A stretch of 64,000 bases of DNA from positions 24,122,001-24,186,000 of the forward strand of contig CM069872.1 in the NCBI GenBank assembly GCA_036172665.1, written 5' to 3'. This document shows, piece by piece, positions 36,732 to 48,496 of the stretch. The notes under the pieces are model-generated. The model did no database searches. It was not told the DNA's origin and saw only the letters and a program-made list of their open reading frames with translations. Numbering within the stretch: the first letter of the stretch is position 1; every line of letters starts with the position of its first letter. The translations under genes and the position numbers were made by a program. The stretch comes from Prosopocoilus inquinatus (lineage: Eukaryota > Arthropoda > Insecta > Coleoptera > Lucanidae).

Positions 36732-36939
36732 AGTCCTAGTCTGCAGCCATCATCCACAGGCAACAGCCAGCAACAGCAAAACCGTAGACTGCTACTTCTT
36801 CCAGACGGGAAATTGCAAGAATGGACCAGCTTGTAGATTCCGACATCCTCCTTCAAGACTATCACCAGGAACATTTCGAGACGAAACGTTTTTAAGAAGG
36901 GGGCAGTGTGGCGAGCCGCTCAGTGCTGCGTCACGCTGA
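36641..36939 (+). pseudogene. Residual macrodomain C-terminus and CCCH finger, gypsy family B copy 2
   Basis: After the deletion junction the frame reads LAIPKLGCGLDGLDWRVIRS, then VLVCSHHPQA and the CCCH finger CYFFQTGNCKNGPACRFRH. It is out of frame with the upstream gag-protease frame and has no natural start. It continues into the 3' LTR, stopping at 36939. Confidence 0.85.
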
Positions 36940-37250
36940 GGGCGTCAGGAGGTCGGTTCGCTGTTGTGCGTCATCGGCCATCACGCCACTGGGGCCTACA
37001 CCGGGGTCACATCGAACAGACTGGAATCTTCCCGCATAGAGAGTTCCAGACGGCGGCGAATGATATAAAATCCCCCCGGGTTGACTCACGAGTCAGTCGA
37101 ATTCGAACAGCGAACGTCGAAGTTAGATTTTAGTGTGTAAATAAATTGTTACAAATAAATTAGTTTTTAAGCTTTATTAAATTACGGTTAAGTTTGTATC
37201 GAGTGTTTTATTCGTTTAAATAAATAAATTAAAACCCTAGAAACGTAACA
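36907..37250 (+). repeat. 3' LTR of gypsy family B copy 2
   Basis: 344 bp, identical to the 5' LTR at all but about one position. It is preceded by the polypurine tract AAGAAGGGGGCAG and followed by GTAT. Confidence 0.95.
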
Positions 37251-37783
37251 GTATTTTTATTCATCATACATTTTGCGATTAATCATTCTGGTCTTTTATT
37301 TTTTGTTGAGGTAATCTAAATCTCATCCGTCAACTGAATTGATTACTAATGAACCAATAGTTTGTCTTTTATTTGCACGTCAGATCAGTTCACTTTTACC
37401 CTAGATCACTTATTCAAAAATTTGTCTGTTTTATTTGGCTACACGATCTAACCCAACCCACTAAGCAAAAAAATGTTATGTAAACATTTTGTGAACGTTA
37501 TTTAGTCAGACGTAATGTTTCCGGTTAAACGTGTTTAGTGTAGAAAGTAACGTTATGCCGATAGTTCTATGTCCTAGTAAGCGATGTTGCAGAATAACGT
37601 TATAATAAAAATGTTGATCCGACGTTTCTTTATTAACGCTGTATAAACATAAATTGCAATGTTTTATTAATATTTAAACGTAATATTATCATTATGTTTC
37701 CTATACTTGTTTCATGAACGTTGCTTTAGGAATGTGTCATTGACGTTCCTTTAGAAACATTGCACTACTATTACAAGATAACA

Positions 37784-38108
37784 CACTGTATTTCACTTCT
37801 CATCTACACACATCTGTACTTTTTTAAAATTTATTAACGGATCGATTTTAAAATTTCGCCTTGTTTAATCATGAAAAGTTATTTAAAAAAGTTGTTTAAA
37901 ATTAGGAAATAACCCCAAATTTCTTTATAACTTTTCGTGATTAAACAAAGTCCAGTATGTTAATTTCTTGCAATTTGCTTTTGACTGCGGCTTTATAATC
38001 AGAAAATGTTGGTTTTAAAAGGACGCACAATTGACAAAAATTTAGAATCGATCCGTAAATAAATTTAAAAAGTCAGGGGTTTGTAGCTGAGAAGTGAAAC
38101 ACAATATG
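37784..38108. repeat. Foldback MITE of about 325 bp
   Basis: 37790-37855 (TTTCACTTCTCATCTAC...TTAACGGATCGATTTT) is the inverse of 38040-38102 (AATCGATCCGTAAATAA...GTAGCTGAGAAGTGAAA): about 65 bp of inverted repeat. It is nested in the 37457-41657 element. Confidence 0.75.
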
Positions 38109-39917
38109 TAACTTTGAAGTAAAACGCACATTAGCATCGCATCATTTTACAAACTAAAAACTGCAGCAATCACTACCTAACATATTTTTTGTATGTTACT
38201 TCATTCTGTACTTATTGGTGCAAATTTTTAGTTTAGCAATATGAAGCAATCCAACACATGCTAACGTCCACTTCAATAAAGCTGCTTTAACACTTGTAAA
38301 CTTTAAAATGTTTGATTACTTCGCGATCCCTCTGCTGAGGAGCCCCCAAACAGGGTCGAAACAGCTGTCCAAAGGGTGCCATTTTAATCGGAATTGTATT
38401 CATAATAAGTAGTTACAAAGGAGATATTTCTTATTTTGTGAGAGAGAGATAGAGATAGATTTAATAAATTCCAAATGCAAAGATGAAGTATATCTAGTAT
38501 TAAAGTATCTACTTAGATTATATTTTCTAATTGTAACACAGAAGGAATCTTACTATGCCAAGTGTTTATTAATACAATTAATGAAACGTTGGTGGTATGT
38601 ATTTACAATCAAAATAATATATTGAAACACCAAATATAAAAATACAAGCCGTGGAGATCATAATAATTATTAAATCTAATCCGCTTATTAAATACTGAAC
38701 GAGCGAAATAGGCGTACTTGCAGGCGGGGGACAATAGAATGTAATCAGCTGTGTCTATTTGGTAAGTTAAGTTTGGTCCAAAACTTCTATGTAATCGCTG
38801 TTAATCATAAATTTGTTTTAAAAAATTGTATGCCTTCACCATTATTTTCTCGTGCTAAAAATTTTGTTCTCGGTGAGGTTACAAAATTCTGTAAATATAA
38901 ATGAAGAAAATGATATATAAATACATTATAATGTCAAAACAATTAAAAAAATCGTATTACTTACCCTTCATCAGTTTTTCAACAATTTTTCCTTATTAAC
39001 ATTATTGGTAAAAACATTTTAGATGATGTGACTGAAAATCTGAAATGTATCTCTTTTAAAAATACGTAAAATAAATAAAACATTTTACCTCTATATTTTT
39101 CACGTGTGTTCTTTGAATTCTGTATTCTAACTTTAAAATGTAGCATCACTTTCGAGGATTTATCGCAAAGCGATAGTGCAGCCTAACTGCAGCGGTTTTT
39201 TCCCTTTTCCTAAAGCAATGTCACTTTTTAATTAGGAGTAATTTTTAAGTGTGTACTTCTTATAACGAGCCTTCAATAAAAAAACCACGTCGAGTAGCCT
39301 TGGAAACAAAAGTACGTACCGTAGATTGAACAGTACACAGGGCCCCCGTAACCGTATGTGCAAAGCATGCAGTGCACGCGGGCGCCATGTTCAAGGGGCG
39401 GCAATTAACATCTTGGTCATTTGACATATTTTGTTATTTTTTTCGCCCAAGAAAAGAAAAATAATGGGAAACAGTTTCTTGTCTGGTATAAATTATTCGA
39501 AAAACTAACCACAAGTTTTGATGAAGCCGTCAACCTCACGGCAAAACGTCGACTAAAATAGAACAGTTAACTGCGGCAATTAAAAGTAGAAAAGTCTAAT
39601 TTATGTAATTTTCGTTTGCTAATTTTTTCATAAAAATTTAATAATTTTATTAGGTAAAAAAATAAATTATGTAAGCTGTTGCGGTTTGGTTAACAAAAAA
39701 ACAAATTAATTTTCCCATTTAAAGTTTTTATAAATTTATGTTCCTTTTGCTTTTGTGATTTTGTTTCTTTTTTTTAATATTAGTAACTAACGGGCTTCGC
39801 CCACTTGCATTCTGGGGTGGGGGGGGGGCGTCTAAACAGAGGTCTTGTCGGTCAGATGAGAAGAAAGCGCTTCCCTTCGTTTTTGGGGGCTAGCGGCAAC
39901 TAGGAACTTGAAAAAAT

Positions 39918-40095
39918 GAAGGAAAATATTTAAATCAAAGTGAAGGAGAATGCTTAAAAAAATGTAGGAAAATGTTTAAATCAATGTGAAGGAGAATGCT
40001 TAAAAAAACGAAGGAGAATGTTTAAAAAAAGTGAAGGAGAATGTTTAGAAAAAGTGAAGGAGAATGTTTAAAAAATGTGAAGGGAAATGTTTAAA
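39918..40095 (+). repeat. Imperfect 22-24-bp tandem repeat
   Basis: About seven units of the type GTGAAGGAGAATGTTTAAAAAA, diverged from each other and strongly purine-rich. Noncoding. Confidence 0.85.
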
Positions 40096-40416
40096 TTTTT
40101 TTCTGTTTTTTCCATTTCTTTTCTTTTAATTTTTAATAATTTTGATAATTGACCGTTTTTGTTTGCCCCAACTCAAATCTGTCAGAGGGCGCCAAAATAT
40201 GGATTGGCACGCGGGCGGCTCTTGGCCTCGCGGGGACCCTGACAGTACAGGTTCTGTGATATTCGCAATAACTGTCAAAATACAAAATTAAATATAGTAT
40301 AGTAAAATAGTACTTTAAATTTCTTCTGGCACTGAACACTTTCACCAACAAATATGCAAATTTGCAGATATTTAAAAAAAAATTGAATCTTAATATCCAC
40401 ATTTTAAAATTAACTC

Positions 40417-40552
40417 ATAGCGTTTTCTACTGACATGCACTAATGCACTGAGTGCGCACTCAGTGTATCTCCCACCTTCTTCTAACCTCATGTAATAAAA
40501 TGAGTTGGAGATACACTCAGTGCATGTAGTGAACGTTAGCAGAAAACACTAT
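40417..40552. repeat. 136-bp foldback MITE
   Basis: ATAGCGTTTTCTACTGACATGCACT... is mirrored by ...GTTAGCAGAAAACACTAT. The whole unit folds back, with CACTGAGTG/CACTCAGTG inner repeats and GGAGATACAC/GTGTATCTCC arms. Confidence 0.75.
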
Positions 40553-42379
40553 CAGTTTGTGTCACGTGTAAGAAGTCGAGATATACCGGATGTTTAAATT
40601 GCCAGTACAAAATAAATTGGTTATTGGGAATGGTGAGTTGATGTTCGGCAAAAAAAATTCCAATAAAAGTCCTTTAGTTTTCGAAATAAAAATTACTAAA
40701 AATTTGGCTAAAATTGTTGTTACGCCACTGAGTTAAGATGATAAGCTGTCACAATAGTCACAGCTTGCTACATTGTTATTACTGAAATGAATGCCGCTTA
40801 CATGAATAATGAGGTGACGGAAATGGCGTTATTTTATGGAAAAAAAAAATAAAAATAATAAAAGAAATTTTTTTTATTGTTTTTGGATTTCTTAGGACTT
40901 CCAGATGCCACATTTTTTTTTTGTACTAGCAATTCTCAAACACCCTGTATTTTCTCGATTGTCAGATATTTTATTTTTCTTCAGGAAGCTATGATTTAAC
41001 GTTCCTACTCCTTTTCATTTTACGTTTTTAACAATTAACATTTGAAAGAGGTAGGAGATAGTACAAATTCAATCTGCGACATATTGCGCGTATGTTAATA
41101 CAAGATATTTTCCAAATATATGTATAATATATATTACATACATATGTATAGTATACTTAAGGTGTCACATTCAGTTTTATACGTAAAGTAGAAGTATTAA
41201 ATTAGTCCATAAACTGTTTACCTGTTCATTAAATAGATGATGTTTCATGTCCCCAAATTAAGAACAGCAACGACAATCAGCACTATCAGTAGCAATCGGA
41301 AAATACCTAAGTCTAGTAAATTATCGAAACTAGTGAGCAGCAAAAGTTGCGACGCCATATTATTACGCACAGGCGCATTAAATAATTGAGAAATATCGTT
41401 GAATTTGGGTTGTTATTATAACATTTAAATAAAACTTTACTTATCATAAAAGTATCATGTTTCAACAATATTATGTAAAGTTATTTCGATATTTTCAATA
41501 AATGTTATTATTCTGTTATGTAGTAACATTACATTGGTGTTTCATAACATTCCACATATCATTTGTAATATTCTATCAACATTTTGTTCAAAATATTGCT
41601 GTATTGTTGTGTTGAAAACGTTTCCGAAATGCTACGTGACATTTTATGCTTAGTGGGAAAGTGATCCAAAACACTTCCCGCCTCGGAAATTCTAGATCAG
41701 TTTGGATCAGTTGGTTCACTTGTAGAGGGGATGTTATTTCAACTGTTTGTCAAATTACATTACTCGTCTAAACAACCTTAAATTTTTGCTAAACTCACTG
41801 TAAAGTGATGCAAAATTAATATCTTCATCTGAAGATTAAAATACAGTAATCACATCTCGCATGTTTTATTTACTATTAAATCGATCACTTAAGATCAGTT
41901 CACTTTGGGTTAAACTGAACTGACCTGAACTAATCTGCGTTGCAAATAAAAGACAACTAATGAATAAAAGAATATACTCTGTTTAGGTTTACAACGGCTT
42001 GCCATATTCAACAGAGAAATAAAAGATGTGAAAGCAATAATTGAACATTACTTTTCAAGTTTACGGTGTTGCCTTCGATATAAGACGCAACGCACTTGTT
42101 CTTACTACGCGTTCGTGTTGAAAGCTGAACGTGGCTGAACGTTGGTTCAGGGTCGCGTTTTCTTGTTATTAAGTTTTCTAGTAACATCCATGCAACATAT
42201 GGGAGGTTTGGAAATTATATGCTGAAATAATATGTGTAATTTGTGTTAATAACTAATAATACATTTATTTTTTGTAAATTTCCATACATCATACATACAA
42301 CAAAATTAAAGATTCCAAGTTCGTCCAGGTTACCGTGTATTCTCCCTACTTTACCTCTAGTGCACCTTACTTTACACGA
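40553..42379. other. AT-rich flank leading into the histone cluster
   Basis: There is no recognised gene. It includes the right ends of the nested inverted-repeat elements. Composition rises sharply in GC at about 42300-42400, where the H1 remnant begins. Confidence 0.5.
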
Positions 42380-42749
42380 TACACAATGAAGTTGGCTCAA
42401 TTGACATTTGCGCAATTGCAAGACCTTGACTGTTCCCTTGCCCTTGGTCTGGACGAGGACGCCCGAAGCGACGGCCGCCTTCAAGTATTTCTTGATGAAC
42501 GGAGACAGCTTTTCGGAGTCGATCTTGTAATTCGAGGCGACGTACTTCTTGATCGCCTGCAGCGAAGAACCGCCGCGCTCTTTCAGGCTCTTTATGGCGC
42601 CGTTGACCATCTCCGAAGTGGGAGGGTGGGACGGTTTCGGAACGTGGATTTTTCACCTTTTTGCCGGCGGGAGAGGCGGCGGATTTCTTCACGGGCGCCG
42701 GGGCCGCCGCGGAGACGACGGTCTGCTGGGGCGATGCGACGTCGGTCAT
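42380..42749 (-). pseudogene. Histone H1 pseudogene (frameshifted, C-terminal tail missing)
   Basis: The N-terminus MTDVASPQQTVVSAAAPAPV starts at 42749. The H15 globular domain reads [20 protein letters not shown] and on through [18 protein letters not shown] in another frame. One extra base at about 42638 shifts the frame before the globular domain. After KGKG the typical Lys/Ala/Pro-rich tail is replaced by unrelated sequence and stops, leaving about 115 of the roughly 200 or more residues usual for insect H1. No histone 3' stem-loop follows. It is the leftmost member of the cluster. Confidence 0.85.
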
Positions 42750-45632
42750 CGTTCGTCGAAAAATGCAAAAAAGCAAAGAAAAAAAATAAAATTAACGAAG
42801 AGTGCGCCTTGCTCGACTGTTTGCCACGGTTTGTGCGCGTCACGCCGACGAACGTATGGCAATGTAGACGGCGAGTCCGCGTCGCCGGATGGTCGGCTAG
42901 TGCGCGCGAACCGAAGCCGAAATTTCAGGCGTGTTACCCGCCACCAAACCGCCCCTGAGGGAATTTTCCGATTTCCCCCAATTAATCGGAAAATCAAAGA
43001 ACGGTCACTGCGCTAACTAGCGATTTCGACTCGCCGTATACTCAATATAAAATATTCGTTCTTTTTTCTCTTCTTTAAAAAAATACCTGGGAAAACCGCT
43101 AAACAGCGCGGTTTCACCCCCTTCCTGGCCGAATTAAAACCCCTTTCCCGCGCGGAAAACTCCCCTAAACGCCTCCCCGTCCTTCTTCTTGATGCGACCA
43201 TAAAGAAGACAAAGGGCCCGGACTTCCAAGACGAATAACACCTGTCCCGGATAACGGATCCGAACGGGACAAACGCGAATCGACGCCTCCGACGTCCGCA
43301 GACAAAGCCCCGATACGGGCATCTCCGTCTTCGTCCCGCGACGCCCGTTAATGAGGAGAAAGCGCGCGTCCTTTGTCTGGAGTTCCGAGAATTCGGGGTC
43401 GGTGGCCGTGACGTCATGGAACTTTCCGCCGAACGCTTTCTCCGGACACGGATGCGGCCCGGGATTGGTCCGTTTCAGGGGGTGGACCATCGCCTCCGAC
43501 ACCAAAAGGGATAAAAAAGCCTGAAAAAGTGGACAAGGAGGTCTTTTTTTCGGGTGCCAAGGGAGGCTGTGACACCTACGCGGCTCGCTGTTGTCCCGCA
43601 CGCCAAGGGTGGCTGTGTTTCTCTTGTTTTGTGTGTGTTTCGTGCCCGTGTGTGTGCCCAGGACCATACGTGTGAGACTCTTTTTTTTTGTATATATTAG
43701 TCGTGCTCCACCTTTTTTTCCTTTACTTTGTTTTTTTTAATCAATTTATTTTATTAGTATTAAGGATCTTAACTTAGTTTAGGCGCGCACTTTGCTGTCT
43801 AAGCGATAAAATTTTGTTATTTACTTTTTTTCTTGTTTTCGGCCTGCTTAACTTTCCCTTGATCCATTTGCATATGTCACCTTTCTCTCTCGATAAGGGT
43901 CGGGTTGCTTGACCGCCGCGCAGCAGGCCACTTTCACCCGTTCTCTCTCACGCTCACCGGCCGTAATCCTTTTGTTAACGCCAACCCTTGTGGCGAGTCA
44001 GGACACCTGCCCCGTTGTTAGTGGCACGCGCCGGAGAGAGGGTGAAGTCGGCCGCTTCGGCTTACCTGTGGGTCGAGCGACCGTTACGTAAGGGATCCCC
44101 GTTGTTAGGGTAATTTCCCCATTGTATTATTTCACTTATTTGTAGTGTTTGCTCTGTTTTAGTTTATCTTAGGCCACCCCTTTTTTTTTTTCCTCTCTCT
44201 GTGAATAAAGACACTCCTCCCGTGGGCTTTGCTTATTTATTTATTATTTTTTTTTTTTGTTTGTGCCAACCATTGGTTGACAGTCTTCCTGTGTTTTTCG
44301 TCAATATCGATTCGCGAGCAGGCCCGCGCCCGGACCCCCTCCGGGCGATAGAGATAGAAGGTGAGTCGTTCGGCGCACCCGGATTAAGTTGCCGGCCCTC
44401 CTCCCCGCGCCGTCGGGCCACAACGCTCCGCAACCCCGCGGCCCCCTCCCGCCTCTCTGGTCCCTTCCGGACTGGAGGCCGCGTCGTTACGAACAGGGGA
44501 CGGAGTCAATCAGCCCGTTCTCCCGTTTATTTTTATGCTTCCATTTTTCTTTTTTGTCATTTATTTTACTCTGTTTTATTATTATCATTTTATTATTTCC
44601 AATCTTATTTTTTTTATTTTATTTATTTATTTTATTTTATTTTTTTTTTACTTCTTTTCTTCCTCCTTGTTTTTTTTTCTTTGGTTATTTTAATTGTCCC
44701 CGCGGTCCCCTGGTAACAGGCGGGTACGGGAAACGTGCGCACCGTCGCAGGTCGGTCTTGCCGGTGTTCGCGGGACCGCGAGTTTTCGAGTCCTCCGGCT
44801 CCACAGGTGGACCGTCGACGACGGAAAAGCTGGGACACGCTGCGGACGACGCCGGAGCGTCACCCGGCCGCACCATTTCCGGAGCGGCGTCGCCCGAACT
44901 GTCGCAATGTCGAGCTCGAACGCGGGCGTTCCTCGAGACGGAGTCGTTCGTCGCCGTTCAGGAGGCGGCCTCGGCGTCGGGGGATAGCCCGCCGTCCGGA
45001 CGGCGGCGACGGAGGGATCGTCGTTCCTTTCCCTCGCGGATTCCGTCCGGCAGGTGGTCGCCGCTCGCCGGAGGGGACACGCGGAAACGCCGAAACGATC
45101 CGGTTCTACACCGACGGGGAGAAGCGGTCTCCTGCCTGCGCGTCGGCGTCCTCCCGTTCGAGCGGCTCTTTCGCTGGAATTTCGCCGGCGCCGTCTCGCC
45201 GGAGAGGATCGCCCGCTCCGCGACGATCCTGCCCGGTAATTTTAGGAAGGCGACGCTAGTTTTTAGCGGGCGAAACGGCGTAGAACGGGCCGGCCGGAGC
45301 GCGACTCTTCATTCCGAAGATCGCCAACGTTCCCTTCCGAAACGAAGTTGGACGCGGTCGGAAACGACCCCGGCGGGGTCGTGTAGATCGCCGTAGGAAA
45401 AAGATCAAGCGTAGATGACAACCGTTCGTCGGCGGGAGACGCGCTAAGAAATAATAACGAGGAGGCCATCTTTATTCTATCGCATCGTTACGTTTCGATT
45501 CGACGTGTTCTTCTTCGCTTGTTGTAAAATAACGCCCCGAGCGGACGACAACGACGCTCGGGGATGATCCTTAACGGGGTGATGTGAAGGAAAAGAAGAA
45601 CACGAGAAAAAAAAAAAAAAATATGCTAGCTC

Positions 45633-45657
45633 GATAGATAGATAGATAGATAGATAG
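45633..45657 (+). repeat. (GATA)6 microsatellite
   Basis: Six copies of GATA directly after a poly-A run (about 45605-45620). Confidence 0.9.
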
Positions 45658-46832
45658 AATTAGGTCCGAACGCGCGGCGGAGAGGAGAGGAGAGGGGAGA
45701 GGTGAGCGGCGTTCGGATTTTGTAACGCGGCGGCGGGGCGGCTCGGGGTCGTTTTTCGTTTCGCGGACGCGCGAGACGACAAGAAACGAATTCTTTTCGC
45801 GACACAACAAAGGAGGCGACGTCGGGTTTCCTTTTTTTTTTTTTTTCCACTGCTGTTCACCCGCCACAGAACCCTCGGCGACAGGCAATTTCGGCCAGCC
45901 GATCTGAAAGCGATCCAAAACTGTTCCGTTCGTTTGTTTGGCAACACTGCAAGGTTGTCGGTAGGTATCGAGAGAGGGAGAACTCTGGGGCTCGCTGCCC
46001 CGTTTGTCCCTAATCGAAGCACATCGCGGACCACAGAGAAAATTGATTTAGTTTTCCGGAACGGTTCGTCTCGCAGGCTCTGAAAATGATGCGGAGCGTG
46101 CACGGCTTCAACTCGAAAAGTTGAAAGAAACGCAGGAAACGGGCGGTCCCCCGCCTCGAGGTGAACGATAATCGGTTCATAATCGGTGTCGTCTCCCTTC
46201 CTCCGCAAACCTCGAACGAAGCCTGTCGACCTGTAACGTGTTGTTCAATTAAAAATTAAATTTCTACCTAAGCAAGCGAGACAAAGAAAATTGTTTTATT
46301 TACCTACCCGACTCTCTTTCTTTTTTTTTCTTTCTTTCTATTCCTTCCTTCCTTGGCTTCAATGTGAGAAGAAAAGCGTTCTATTAAGCGACGAAGAGGA
46401 CGTGAGAAAATCTACGCCTGAATTGAGACGAAAACAAAACGGCGACGTCAAAATTTGACATTTGACACGGTCGGATTCGCATTCGGTGGTTCGCTCGGGC
46501 GGGAAGTCTGGTAACGTCCGGCCGCGCGACAAGATTACAGATTTCTTTCCTCTCTTAACGCTCACCACTTATGTACGTCCAACAGGATTCAGCGTTTCGG
46601 CGGAGCGACTTCGAGCTCGAATTGAACTGCCGCAATCGCGTTCGACGATTTCATTTCGGTGAACTCTGACTCGGCGTAACCTAGCGACGACGACGACGCC
46701 GCCGCAATCGGACAGGGAAGATCGATTCTTAAATCGATCCCCGAAAAGTCGACGCAAATTTTTCCAGTTCGCGTACCTGAAGCGGTAACGAGTCCGGTTT
46801 TTGAACGAATTTTCTTTCAGAGTGCGTTATGA

Positions 46833-46996
<164 letters not shown>

Positions 46997-47140
46997 GCGA
47001 TGTTCGAAATTCGAGAAACGTGCGTCTCGATGCCGGCTGGCGCTTTCGCTCTAGCCAACAACTAACGAGCAGCTGACGAATTTAAACTGTGATCTGAGTC
47101 ACTAAAAATTAACAAGAGACGATAATTTTAACACCCAGCG

Positions 47141-47206
47141 TCCGGTTAAAGGTTTAAAACATGTTTTCTTACAAAAATAAATATCATCGGACAAGAGTCG
47201 ACTTCC
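47141..47206 (+). repeat. Dispersed repeat fragment, copy b
   Basis: Similar to 24712-24775 (TCATCGGACAAGAGTCGACTTC versus TCATCAGACAAGAGTCGACTTC, plus a GGTT-rich block upstream). Confidence 0.5.
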
Positions 47207-47380
47207 ATAACAAATTTATTGCTATTCGTCATAGTAAGTGTCTTTAAAGGCTCTTTCGTTGCGCGTAATAGAGCGATCAGCCGAAAACGCTATTGGCGAG
47301 CAGGTGTTGGAAAGAAAAAAAAAAAATGCGACATTCTGAAGTATTTTGTCCACCTGCATCGCGTATATCTATCTCATCAT

Positions 47381-47420
47381 CTAAGCTAAGCTAAGTTAAG
47401 CTAACTTAACCTAACCTAAC
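47381..47420 (+). repeat. Degenerate pentanucleotide array resembling insect telomere repeat
   Basis: Eight pentamers CTAAG, CTAAG, CTAAG, TTAAG, CTAAC, TTAAC, CTAAC, CTAAC. The last units are the complement of the insect telomere repeat TTAGG in register. Confidence 0.7.
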
Positions 47421-47455
47421 TATATTGGCTGACCGCATTGGGAAATAACACGAAA

Positions 47456-47486
<31 letters not shown>
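47456..47486 (+). repeat. (TTA)n microsatellite
   Basis: About ten copies of ATT/TTA. Confidence 0.9.
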
Positions 47487-47488
<2 letters not shown>

Positions 47489-48432
47489 CATGTCTCGAAC
47501 AAAATGAAAGTCGTCTTCTTTCTGCCGAATTCCGTTCTCGAAAGCTGATTTTTTAACCCGGGTTTAAATTGCAGTCGATCTGTTGAACGTTCAGTTTCAG
47601 GAAGGGTGGAAAATTCAGAGACGCTCATTAAATCGTTTAATTTAACCGTCTGACCGGAGCTAACGAACGTGAACTTGGATGCGAGCGGCCGTTGTTCTAA
47701 TTAATTGCAATCAGCACTGAAGGTCACGAAATAAAACAAAATGCAATTTAAGTAAGTGATCGCAATAATAAACGTGCGATTTTTTTTTTTTTTTTTACAT
47801 CGGGCGATCCCGCTCCTCGCATATTAAAGTAGTGTGATAAAGTAGTAGTATTATTAGAGTCGGAGGAAGAAAACTCGGTCGGCGCTAAAAAATTCGCTTC
47901 GCAGAAATCACGCTTCTTCAAGTGTTGGGGATTTTAGGAAATTTCGTCGCTTCGAGGCTGTTATCGACCGCCGCGCGCGTCCGATCCAAGAGGCGATGTA
48001 TTTCTTATCCGAACAGGAAACTGCAAAATCTCACGTTCTTTTTTCTTCATTTAATTACATAAATCGCCGCAACGGTGCTGCACCCACCGAAATTAGCGGC
48101 ATCTCCTTTCCTTTCCGACCGTTTGGTTCGTCTTCCGCCGCCTGAGCAGCGCCCGTCGACCATTTAGAACGTACGTCGTTCTTTGCAAAACGTCGCGCGT
48201 GTGAAAATCACGCGCGCGCTCGCTGACCCGATGATCGATCGATTTACTATTAACCGAACAAATAGTCAAATAAATAAATAAATCCGTCGGGTCGGTACTC
48301 CGCGACCGCTAATAAATAAATAAATAAATAAATGAAGAATAAATAATAATGAAAAAATTAGAATTAAAATCAACAAAATCATCAATTCCTGCTTGCGGAT
48401 ACGGTCGAACGCCTTGGACGTGTAAGTTTTGT

Positions 48433-48448
48433 GGTTCTGAAAAGAACC
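48433..48448 (-). terminator. Histone 3' stem-loop of H2B
   Basis: On the minus strand GGTTCT-TTTC-AGAACC, a perfect 6-bp stem with a 4-base loop, 49 bp after the H2B stop. It is the processing signal of replication-dependent histone mRNAs. Confidence 0.95.
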
Positions 48449-48496
48449 GATGTTTTGTTCGCGGTGGCGCGCGATCAACGACGACGACGTCGCCGC

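Larger units (their letters stand above)
34236..37250 (+). mobile_element. Gypsy family B, copy 2: internally deleted but flanked by near-identical LTRs
   Basis: LTRs are 34236-34579 and 36907-37250 (344 bp each); I see one difference (GATATAAAATCG versus CC). The target duplication GTAT is at 34232-34235 and 37251-37254. Relative to copy 3, everything from mid-protease to the last part of the macrodomain (about 3.7 kb) is missing, the junction lying near 36635-36641. It retains leader, gag, protease start, the C-terminal macrodomain/CCCH tail and the polypurine tract. It is recent and must have been mobilised by enzymes from another copy if the deletion preceded insertion. Confidence 0.95.
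37457..41657. repeat. Inner 4.2-kb inverted-repeat element with AACGTT-type subterminal repeats
   Basis: The left end CCCACTAAGCAAAAAAATGT and the inverted right end CCCACTAAGCATAAAATGT match. For about 250 bp inside each end, short AACGTT/AATGTT/AACATT motifs recur many times, as expected of subterminal transposase-binding repeats. No transposase frame remains. The interior is a mosaic of other repeats. Confidence 0.6.
37361..41957. repeat. Outer inverted-repeat pair enclosing nested elements
   Basis: 37362-37400 (GTCTTTTATTTGCACGTCAG...AGTTCACTTT) is matched in inverted order by 41890-41955 (AGTTCACTTTGGG...CTGCGTTGCAAATAAAAGAC). These may be the two ends of one nonautonomous element of about 400 bp that was split by the inner insertion at 37457-41657. 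No coding sequence. Confidence 0.55.

Noticed and set aside
43134..43667. 177-codon minus-strand frame in the H1-H2B spacer
   Set aside because: No recognisable domain, no splice or promoter support, and competing frames on the same strand; I treat it as chance.
44389..45396. 335-codon open frame in the GC-rich histone spacer
   Set aside because: It includes translated T-rich runs and Arg/Ser/Pro-rich sequence typical of chance frames in GC-rich DNA; overlapping frames of similar length exist, and no domain is seen.
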